Shown: piece after piece, positions 15,501 through 22,700 of the stretch
How positions within the stretch are numbered: position 1 is the stretch's first letter
Layout of the letters: every line of letters starts with the position of its first letter
DNA from: Roseilinea sp034431495
Lineage (GTDB): Bacteria > Chloroflexota > Anaerolineae > J036 > Brachytrichaceae
DNA: 24,114 nucleotides
Assembly (NCBI GenBank): GCA_034431495.1
Contig: DAOUDB010000325.1
Span: 1-24,114, forward strand
Direction of reading: 5' to 3'
Notes under the pieces: model-generated
Told to the model about the DNA's origin: nothing
The model's database searches: none
The model's input: the letters and a program-made list of their open reading frames with translations, nothing else
Made by a program: the position numbers and the translations under genes

Positions 15501-16431
15501 GCAACCGACCATTCAACAGGTTCCCTCCTCTCCGCAAAGCGCGCAGGACTTTCGCGGCGGGAACGCCGTGTCGGTGGGTGACGTGTTTCGGGTGCGCAAG
15601 CTCGCCACGCCGCTCGACCGCATCACGCGCAGCAGCGCCGGCCGGCGCAGCACCAGCCGCACCGAGCGCAAACGCGGACGCTACATCACCTCCCGGCCCA
15701 TGCAGGGCCGGCGTGTGGACGACCTGGCGTTCGACGCCACCCTGCGCGCCGCAGCCATCCACCAGCGCGAGCGACAAGCTCAAAACTCAAAATCCAAAAC
15801 TCAAAATCCGAGATTCGTTGTCCGGCGCCAGGATTTCTTCAAAAAGGTGCGCGTGCGGCGCATGGCCAATCTGGTCATGTTCGTGGTCGACGCCTCGTGG
15901 AGCATGGCCGTGGCCGAGCGCATGGCCGCCACCAAGGGCGCCATCATGTCGCTGCTGACCGACGCCTATCAACGGCGCGACCGTGTGGGGCTGATCGTGT
16001 TCCAGAAAAACACGGCCACCCTCATCCTGCCGCCCACGTCTTCGGTGGAGCTGGCCAAGAAGGCACTGGCCGACATCCCGGTGGGTGGCAAGACGCCGCT
16101 GGCGGCTGGCCTGTCTCTGGCCTACCACGTGGTGATGCGCGAGAAAAACCTGCATCCCGAGGTGATGCCATTGCTCATCATCCTCACCGACGGCGCCGGC
16201 AACGTGAGCCTGGGGCATCTGCCACCACAGGTGGAAGCCTACAAGATCGCCAACCGCATCCGCGACGAGGACATCCGGTCGGTGGTGATCAACATGGAGC
16301 ACGTGGCGTTTGACCAGGGACTGGCGCGCAAGCTGGCCGAGAATCTGGACGGCGCGTGCCTGTCGCTTCACGACCTGCACGCCGAGGCGTTGTACGCGGC
16401 AGTCAAGCAAGAGCTATCGAGCAAACCGTGA
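15454..16431 (+). CDS. chlD: chelatase VWA-domain part, expressed as a 691-aa ATPase-VWA fusion by -1 frameshifting
   Basis: This frame (325 codons from the slip site) supplies the second half of a ChlD/cobaltochelatase-like protein; with 366 upstream codons it makes a 691-aa fusion. It has the conserved VSVGDVFRVRKLATPLDRIT region and arginine-rich GRYITSRPMQGRRVDDLAFD, then DATLRAA and the VWA domain with the MIDAS motif DASWS (fusion residues 512-516), GKTPLAAGL and ILTDGAGN. No good start codon or Shine-Dalgarno precedes the conserved part, so entry by frameshift is the best explanation. The family commonly has the two halves as one protein. An in-frame heptamer repeat adds about 11 residues (QAQNSKSKTQN) before the VWA domain. 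A sequencing error or true pseudogene is unlikely given the intact cassette and conserved motifs. Confidence 0.85.
   Translation, partial: SEEGLSENADASFSPSQPTIQQVPSSPQSAQDFRGGNAVSVGDVFRVRKLATPLDRITRSSAGRRSTSRTERKRGRYITSRPMQGRRVDDLAFDATLRAAAIHQRERQAQNSKSKTQNPRFVVRRQDFFKKVRVRRMANLVMFVVDASWSMAVAERMAATKGAIMSLLTDAYQRRDRVGLIVFQKNTATLILPPTSSVELAKKALADIPVGGKTPLAAGLSLAYHVVMREKNLHPEVMPLLIILTDGAGNVSLGHLPPQVEAYKIANRIRDEDIRSVVINMEHVAFDQGLARKLAENLDGACLSLHDLHAEALYAAVKQELSSKP
15779..15813. repeat. heptameric repeat inside the chelatase coding region, TCCAAAA family (locus e)
   Basis: Units CTCAAAA, CTCAAAA, TCCAAAA, CTCAAAA, TCCGAGA lie in one register inside the frame of the VWA half, encoding a Gln/Asn/Ser/Lys-rich stretch. 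The unit is the same as that of the intergenic repeat at 3034-3068. It is strongly AT-rich against its surroundings. It sits in the linker between the DATLRAA motif and the VWA domain, a place where related proteins vary in length. Confidence 0.8.
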
Positions 16432-16460
16432 CACTCAGTGAGCGAGGGTGATTTTTTCGC

Positions 16461-16733
16461 ATGGCAGACACGCAACATACCATCAAATTCTACGGAGCGA
16501 TGTGGTGCGGCGATACCCGCCGCGCCCGCAAATGGTTCGACGACAAGCAAATCCCATACGAGTGGATTGACGTGGACAAGGACAAAGATGCCGAAGCCCT
16601 CGTCAAGCAGATCAACAACGGCTATCGCAGCATCCCAACGATCGTGTTCGGGGATGGATCGCACCTGACCGAGCCGAGCCTGGCCCGGCTTGAAAGCTAC
16701 GCCCGCGCGCTGGGGCTGATCCCGCCGGAGTAA
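16461..16733 (+). CDS. glutaredoxin/mycoredoxin-like thiol protein with a single active-site cysteine
   Basis: A 90-aa thioredoxin-fold protein. The start IKFYGAMWCGDTRRARKWF places the active-site cysteine at C16 in a C-G-D-T motif, so the second cysteine of the usual CxxC is replaced by threonine. The cis-proline loop SIPTIVFGDGSHLTEPS at 54-70 is intact, followed by a final helix. Single-cysteine glutaredoxins act through mixed disulfides with low-molecular-weight thiols or in iron-sulfur handling; which applies here is unknown. It follows the chelatase gene by 29 bp and may share its transcript. GAGGGTG about 13 nt before ATG 16461 could serve as a weak Shine-Dalgarno. Confidence 0.8.
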   Translation: MADTQHTIKFYGAMWCGDTRRARKWFDDKQIPYEWIDVDKDKDAEALVKQINNGYRSIPTIVFGDGSHLTEPSLARLESYARALGLIPPE

Positions 16734-16792
16734 CCGCCCATCGCGGGCGACGCCGCGCACAGCCGGCCTGAATCCAGAGATGCGTGACAGGA

Positions 16793-17533
16793 ATGAGTGA
16801 CTACAACTTTTTTTCAGAGGTGGAGCCTGAAGCCCCACCGAAACCGCCGCGACGCGGCACCCCGACCGGCTGCTATATCTTTCTCGGCCTGGCACTGGTG
16901 GCGCTGGTCGCTGTCGCCCTCATCATCGCCGCCGCTGTGCGCGAAGCGGCGCAGGCCAGCGAGCGCATCGTCAGCGAAGTCAACCCATTCAATGTCATCG
17001 CCACCGAACTGGCGCCGAAAACGCCCACGGTGGTCGTGCGCCCTCCGGCCATCAACCAGGTCAAAGCGGTGGCCGACCTGACGACCAGCTCGGTGCTCAT
17101 GTCCACCATCGTCGAGGCGGAACAGGCGCGCGTGGGCAACATCATCTACGAGCGGCTGGTGCTGCTGGCGTGCGGGCGCGTGAAGGCCGGCGTTGATCTG
17201 TCCAAATTGAAGGACGAGGACATCCAGACGAGCGAAGACGGCCTGACGGTGACGATCAAGCTGCCCAAACCGCAGATTTTCGATGCCTACCTGATCGACG
17301 ACTCGACGCAGCCCTGCACAACGCGTGTGTACGACCGCACCAATTTGATTCTGCTGCCGGCTGCCAAAGACCTGGAGAGCCAGGCGCGCGAGCAGGCCGT
17401 CAACGCCATCCGCGACACCGCAATCCAGAGCGGTGTGCTGGAAGAGGCCGATCGCAACGCGCGCGCTGTGGTCGAGCGCATCCTGTTGATGGCCGGCTAT
17501 CAGTCCGTCAAGTTTGCCGGCGAGGCGGAGTAG
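16793..17533 (+). CDS. DUF4230 domain membrane-anchored protein
   Basis: A 246-aa protein with a short polar N terminus, one transmembrane segment at about 27-47 (YIFLGLALVALVAVALIIAA) and a large domain that is probably extracytoplasmic. The domain matches the DUF4230 pattern: AVADLTTSSVLMSTIVEAEQ, then ACGRVKAGVDLSKLKDEDI, then TVTIKLPKPQIFDAYLID, ending in a long helix QAVNAIRDTAIQSGVLEEAD. The family function is unknown. ATG 16793 is chosen; an in-frame GTG at 16784 with AGAG upstream is a fair alternative. It is the last rightward gene of the chelatase cluster and faces a leftward gene across a heptamer repeat. Confidence 0.8.
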   Translation: MSDYNFFSEVEPEAPPKPPRRGTPTGCYIFLGLALVALVAVALIIAAAVREAAQASERIVSEVNPFNVIATELAPKTPTVVVRPPAINQVKAVADLTTSSVLMSTIVEAEQARVGNIIYERLVLLACGRVKAGVDLSKLKDEDIQTSEDGLTVTIKLPKPQIFDAYLIDDSTQPCTTRVYDRTNLILLPAAKDLESQAREQAVNAIRDTAIQSGVLEEADRNARAVVERILLMAGYQSVKFAGEAE

Positions 17534-17540
17534 GGACGCA

Positions 17541-17589
17541 GCGCGTGTTGCGTAGCGCGTATTCCGTACTGCGTGTTGCGTAGTGCGCA
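17541..17589. repeat. heptameric tandem repeat, TACGCAC family reversed (locus f)
   Basis: Seven units in register, GCGCGTG, TTGCGTA, GCGCGTA, TTCCGTA, CTGCGTG, TTGCGTA, GTGCGCA, fill the 67-bp gap between two convergent stop codons. Their reverse complement (TACGCAA, TACGCGC) is the unit of the repeat at 4772-4799. Confidence 0.82.
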
Positions 17590-17600
17590 TTGGGGCTGGC

Positions 17601-18974
17601 TCAGAAGAGGGCGGCGTCCATGCCCGGAAGCACCACGCGCCACAACAGGTAGAGGTTGAAGCCGGCCAGCCCGATCAGAAAGGCCGCCCACAGCCATTGC
17701 TGGATGCGCGGCCAGCGCGACGTGGCAAACGTCCACCCCAACGCGATCGCCGTCCCAAAGGGAATCAGGCCGGCGTACAGATAGCGCCCCTGGTGCTGCA
17801 CGAACTGCAAGTTGTACCAAATGAAGCCGGCCAGGGCCCCCAATCCCAGCAATGCATACAGGCTGAGTGTCTGGCGTTGCGCTGCCGTGAGCGCCGGCCG
17901 TCCTGCCGGCATCAACGTCGTCCTGATCCACCATGCCGCGAACAACAGCATGGACAAGCCGGTGAAACCGAGCAACAACGCGTACATCCAGGCGTTCATC
18001 ACCACGCTCATCCAGCCGAACTGCCCCCAGAACGATTGAAAAGTAGTCTGCGCCATGCGCAACAGATAGTTGGCCGGCCCGAACTGCGCCAGCCACTCAC
18101 GCGTGGTCGGCTGGCCCACAACCACTTCATTGTGACGCTGGAGGCCGAGGAAGTCCAGCCCGCCGTAGACCTGCATCGAGCGCAACCACCACGGCAGGCC
18201 AATCACTACAGCAATGACGATCACCACCCCCAGCGCCAGCGCAACCGACTTCAGAGTCTGCCGGCGCCAGGTTGCCCCCAGCACAGCCGCGAGCGCGACA
18301 GGCAGCGTCAGGTAAGCCGTCGCTTTGGTGAGAAAACTCAAGCCGACCACAATGCCCACTCCAACCAGCAGGCGCGGCGATGGACCGGATTCTCCTTGCG
18401 ATGATCCTGCGCCGAGCAACAGCCGGGTGCACAACAACACTGTCAGCGCAATCAGCGCCTCGGCGAGGGCGTCGTTGTTCAGGCCGGCCATCATGTGGAC
18501 ATGCTGCGGAATGAGCGCAACCACGGCGCACACAAGCGGCGCAATCGCCGGCTGCGTCGGAAACAACGTCAGCAGCGCAGCATAGGCGAACACAATCGTC
18601 AACGCGCCGATCAGCAGCGAGAACAGGCGCAGGGGCAAGAGCGCGCCATCGAACAGCGCGAACACCGGCACGGCCAGCGCGTAGAACAATGGCGGCTGAT
18701 GGTCTTCGTATTGCACCGCGTCAAGCGGCGCGTCGGGGCGCGCCTTGGGCGGTTGAACCTTCTCCGACAGAAACGCCTGGTCGTAGTCGCCCATCTCGAT
18801 GACGGGGAACGCGCCGGTCTGGGCAAGCTGGCGGATGTAGTTGTAGTGGGCCGGCTCGTCGGGCGTCTGCCAGGCCGGCACACGCCACGCATACAGCGTG
18901 CCAATGGCAACGTAAGCGATCACGACGGCAAGCAGGGGCCAGTGTCTGCGCATCGGGTGATTGTCGACTTCCAT
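17601..18974 (-). CDS. polytopic membrane protein, GT-C glycosyltransferase/DUF2142-like
   Basis: A protein of about 457 aa with roughly ten or more hydrophobic segments. After the first transmembrane helix (LLAVVIAYVAIGTLYAW) comes the loop WQTPDEPAHYNYIRQLAQ, the acidic loop of GT-C fold transferases such as DUF2142 and ArnT/PMT-like proteins, in which the aspartate/glutamate pair takes part in catalysis or lipid-phosphate binding. A second loop holds VQYEDHQPPLFYALAVP, also typical. Such proteins move sugars from polyprenyl phosphates to acceptors outside the membrane, but the substrate here is unknown. The start ATG 18974 was chosen because a TAGAAT box lies 8 nt upstream; the frame is open to 19040, which would overlap the divergent methyltransferase gene. 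Confidence 0.75.
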   Translation of the reverse strand: MEVDNHPMRRHWPLLAVVIAYVAIGTLYAWRVPAWQTPDEPAHYNYIRQLAQTGAFPVIEMGDYDQAFLSEKVQPPKARPDAPLDAVQYEDHQPPLFYALAVPVFALFDGALLPLRLFSLLIGALTIVFAYAALLTLFPTQPAIAPLVCAVVALIPQHVHMMAGLNNDALAEALIALTVLLCTRLLLGAGSSQGESGPSPRLLVGVGIVVGLSFLTKATAYLTLPVALAAVLGATWRRQTLKSVALALGVVIVIAVVIGLPWWLRSMQVYGGLDFLGLQRHNEVVVGQPTTREWLAQFGPANYLLRMAQTTFQSFWGQFGWMSVVMNAWMYALLLGFTGLSMLLFAAWWIRTTLMPAGRPALTAAQRQTLSLYALLGLGALAGFIWYNLQFVQHQGRYLYAGLIPFGTAIALGWTFATSRWPRIQQWLWAAFLIGLAGFNLYLLWRVVLPGMDAALF

Positions 18975-18982
18975 GTGGGGCC

Positions 18983-19009
18983 ATTCTAGCCTCGGAAACC
19001 GATGATAAT
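18983..19009. promoter_or_regulatory. back-to-back -10 boxes in a 47-bp divergent spacer
   Basis: On the minus strand TAGAAT (18988-18983) lies 8 nt before ATG 18974. On the plus strand GATAAT (19004-19009) lies 12 nt before ATG 19022. Neither gene has a Shine-Dalgarno site, so short or absent leaders are predicted for both. Confidence 0.42.
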
Positions 19010-19021
19010 GCCGGACGACAC

Positions 19022-19753
19022 ATGAAGAATCGAGCGACAACTACCGGCGCGTGGGGCCGGCTTGTGCGATTTGGCTTTCAGCAGTTGTACACCCGCCTGG
19101 CCTGGGCCTATGACGCCATCGCCGCCGGCGTGTCATTTGGCGAGTGGCAGGCATGGGGGCGTTGCGCCATCCCATTTCTGCGCGGCCGGCGTATCCTGGA
19201 ACTGGCGCATGGGCCGGGGCATCTGCACCTTGCGCTGCGCGCGCAGGGGCTGGCTGTGACCAGCATCGACCTCTCGGCTCAGATGAGCGACCTGGCACGC
19301 CGGCGTATTGAAGCTTTTCTGCGCCGGCAGCCAGCCCTGGCTGATCAGGGCCTGCGGCTGGCGCGGGCTGACGCGCGCCGACTGCCTTTCCGCGACGCAG
19401 CCTTCGAGTCGGTCGTCAGCGCGTTTCCCACCGACTTCATTTTCACACCCGACGCGCTGGGCGAAGCGCGGCGCGTGCTTACGGCGAGGGGCGTGTTGGT
19501 GATTGTGCCGGGCGCCGCATTTCGCGCCAACAGCGCGCCAGAGCGCGTGATCGATGGGTTGTATCACGTGACCGGACAGCGCCAGCGTGAGGCCATGCCG
19601 GTTACGCAGCGCTTTGCCGAGGCCGGCTTCTCATTTCGCCTGGAGCGCGTGGATACCCGCCGCGCGCAGGTAACCGTGTGGGTGTGTGAGATGCATACAA
19701 ACGGGCGCGGTGTGGACCGCGCCCGTTTCGCTGACATTGGGTCCGCAAGGTAG
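19022..19753 (+). CDS. class I SAM-dependent methyltransferase
   Basis: A 243-aa Rossmann-fold methyltransferase. Motif I is ILELAHGPGHLHLAL (E60 to G66), with the second-strand acidic residue D83 in SIDLSAQMSDLA; motif II/post-I RLARADARRLPFRDAAFESV and the motif III-like strand GVLVIVPGA follow. Methyl acceptor unknown; the ubiE/menaquinone-type or small-molecule methyltransferases are closest in style. The last 20 or so residues (from about THTNGRG-like HTNGRGVDRARF onward) are encoded by a perfect 13-bp hairpin and look like read-through into a terminator rather than a domain. The gene is divergent from the membrane protein and convergent with the alpha-2-macroglobulin gene. Confidence 0.85.
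   Translation: MKNRATTTGAWGRLVRFGFQQLYTRLAWAYDAIAAGVSFGEWQAWGRCAIPFLRGRRILELAHGPGHLHLALRAQGLAVTSIDLSAQMSDLARRRIEAFLRRQPALADQGLRLARADARRLPFRDAAFESVVSAFPTDFIFTPDALGEARRVLTARGVLVIVPGAAFRANSAPERVIDGLYHVTGQRQREAMPVTQRFAEAGFSFRLERVDTRRAQVTVWVCEMHTNGRGVDRARFADIGSAR
19699..19728. terminator. 13-bp perfect hairpin at the end of the methyltransferase gene
   Basis: The arms 19699-19711 and 19716-19728 are perfectly complementary with a GTGG loop, and each ends in a short AAA/TTT edge on both strands. It lies within the last codons of the methyltransferase and 55 bp past the end of the leftward macroglobulin gene, so it could end both transcripts. The T tracts are only three bases long, so strength is uncertain. 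Confidence 0.65.
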
Positions 19754-19782
19754 CCGTAGCAGGATGCGCAGGACTGCCCAGA

Positions 19783-22700
19783 TCAACGAGTGATTGTCAA
19801 AAGCCGGCCCTCGCTGCGGCCAAACACCTCCGGGAAGTACTGTTGATTGGCGAACGCCGGGATGACATTGAACGCGCCGGCGCTGGTGACGCGCATCGTG
19901 TAGCTGTACTCGTAACTGCCCTTGCTCAGGAAGTCAGCGAACAGCACCACGCGGTCGTCGCGCAACTCGGAGCGCGAGTACCAGTACCACCACCACCAGA
20001 ACCAGGGGCGGTTGCCACCGCGCGACAGTGCGGGGCCTTGCGCCAGTTGGCTGGTTGTCGCCAGGCCGGTGTCGATCACCTCGGCGCCGGCCGGCAGCAT
20101 ATCGGTCAGTTGCACGTAGTACAGATTGTTCGGCGCGATGAGGGTCAGCTCAACCCGAATCACGTCGCCCACTTTGGCCGTCGTCACGTCGGGGCATTGC
20201 GGGCCGTCGGCGCAACTCGCCAGCGTGTAACGGCGCAAGACCTGAATGCCGCGATCTACCGCCGGCAACGTGGGCACAGGCAGATACGCTCTCAGGTGCG
20301 CCGTGTAGTACAGCCGGCCCTGCCCGTCGCCACGTCCAACCGTCAGACGGTTGCCCGTATCGCGCAGCAAGTCCGCTATCGGCACAGTGATGCGCGTCGT
20401 CTCGGTGATCGTCGCGGCCGAGGCGCGCCCCTGGGCCACGCTCTGATTGTTCAACAGGGCGGCAAACTCGTAATCGCCCTTTAGCTCGCCGGTTGCGCGC
20501 ATCCAGTCGGTCAATGCAATGAGCGACCAGGCGTTCTCCTGCGTGGTGCGCCACACGCCATCGACGCGCGACGCCATCAGCCAGCGCACGACATTGGGCG
20601 CCAGCGCATTGTTGGGATCGAATTGCGCCAACGCGCTCAGCACAATGGCCGTGCTGCGCGTGTCGGTGTTCATGGCCCACCAGTCCACGAACTGCTCTTC
20701 CCAGTGCGCGCCGGTGGCGCTCTGGATCACCTTGCCGTTGAGGTCGGCGAAGAGGGTCTTCAGGCGCACATCCTGCGCGTTCTGTCGACCAATCGTCAGC
20801 GCAAGCAACGCCTGCGCATAGATGCCCAGCTTGTCACGGTCGGCGTATAGCTCGTCCACGCGCACGGCGCTATAACGGCCACCTTCGCCCAGCACGTAGA
20901 GCAGGAACGACTGCCGGTTGAACTCGTAATAGTGCCGCAGGCGCGCTGTCTCGGCCAGGTTCGCCTGCACGTAGCTCAGGCCGCGTTCGAGAGCGGCCTG
21001 GCGGATGTCAAAGCCGGCCTCCTGCGCGCGGATCAGGCCGAACACCACGTAGGAGGTGACATACGGGCTGCTCGTCTCGCGCTGCCACCACGACCAGCCG
21101 CCATCGCTGTTTTGCAGGGCATACAGCTTGTCCAGGGCCTCGCGCACCAGCGCGTCAAGCTTGACCTTCAAGCCGGCATTTTCGATGCCCAGATCGACCA
21201 GCGCGCGATAGGTGAGCACATTCGGGAGGAAACGCGACACGATGGCATCGGCGCTGTCGTAGTCATAGTTCTCCAGATAATCCAGCCCGGCCTGCATGGC
21301 TGCCGCCAGCGAGGGGTCAAGTCGCACCGTCAACTCACCCTGAGTGGTGTCGAGCGCCGGCGGCAACGCGATCACCTCGGTGCGGCTGCCGGCCTGCGCC
21401 AGTTCGCCGGCCGTGCCCACCACCTCCGGCGCGCTGTAACGGTTGATCTTCAGCCCGCCGCCGGGGGCCGTGCTCAACCGGGGCCGGCTGGCGTCGCTGT
21501 ACTGATCGTTCTGCACGCTGAACACCAGATCGGCCTGCGGCGCGTCGCCAGCCACAGCCCGCCAGTACACCGTGACCTCGCCCTGCGCCGGGATGGTGAC
21601 CGACTGGCCGGCCGGCGTGGTGAGCGAGATGCCGGCGGCTGTCAGCAGGACCTGCGCTGTCTGCGGCGTATCGGTGTTGTTGTTGATCACCGCGCCCAGT
21701 TCGATCTCATCGCCAACGGTCAGGAAACGCGGCGTGACCGGCCGGATCAGCAGGGGCTTGGTCGCCACCACATCGGTTGTGCCTTCGCCGACGCGCGTTT
21801 GCAGGTCCACGCCCACCGCGCGCAGCACCCACGTGGTCAGGTTGTCGGGCAGTGTGACGCGCACTGTGGCCCGGCCTGTGCCATCGGTTGTGACCGCCGG
21901 CGCCCAGAAGCCTGTGTCGGCAAAGTTCTGGCGAATGGCCGGGCCGGACGTTTGCTGCGCCCCGGACTCATCGGCTTGCGCCGCCGCCTTCTCCACTGTC
22001 TCGGTTGCCATGGGGGCAGGCGCCATCGCCGGCATTGCCTCGGCTTCACCACCGCCACGATCGCCGCCAATGCCAAATCCCATGCGCAACAACTGATCGA
22101 TCTGCTGCTCGGTCATGCGATTGGCCGACACAATCAACCCGGAGGCCGTCTGCACACTCAAGCCGCGCGGGCCGTAGAACGCCTCGACGATCGCATTCGC
22201 CTGGCGCGGCATCAGATTCAGAATACCCTTGTCCACCAGATCGAGCGAGAATTGCCCCGCCACCGGCCGGCCGGCGCTGTCGAGCACCTGCAGGGTGTAC
22301 GTCACGTCCTCGCCCGGCTGAACCAGCCGGCGATCGGGCGTGAGCGTGACGGAGAACGTTTGCTGCGTGGTCTCGACGCGTAGATTGAGGTAGCCCACTT
22401 TGAAATCCGCGTTTGTGCTGCTGTCGGCCATGCCCTTGAACAACACGACCGAGACGTACACGTTCGGCGCATACTGCGCCGGCATGGGCAACTCGTACAC
22501 CTGGCTGCTGCCGGCCACGCGAATGACCTCATGCTTCAGGATGTGGCCGCGCTCCACCGTGACGAGCGCGTAATGCTCGCCCTCGAACGGCGAAGGGATC
22601 AAGATGCGCGCCGTGTCGCCGGGGGCGTAGGTGTTGCGATCGGCAATCAGGTTGATGCGGTCATTGTTCTCGCGCATCCACGACACAGACTCGCTACCGG

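Noticed and set aside
17583..18404. 273-aa open frame on the plus strand opposite the GT-C membrane protein
   Set aside because: Gln/Arg/His-rich with no hydrophobic or catalytic pattern; its start lies in the heptamer repeat.
19041..19298. Minus-strand start of the GT-C gene extended to 19040
   Set aside because: This would overlap the divergent methyltransferase gene and its promoter, and adds residues unlike the family N terminus.
20932..22383. 483-aa open frame on the plus strand opposite the macroglobulin gene
   Set aside because: Arg/His/Gly-rich composition typical of a GC-rich antisense frame, with no motif, promoter or ribosome binding site.
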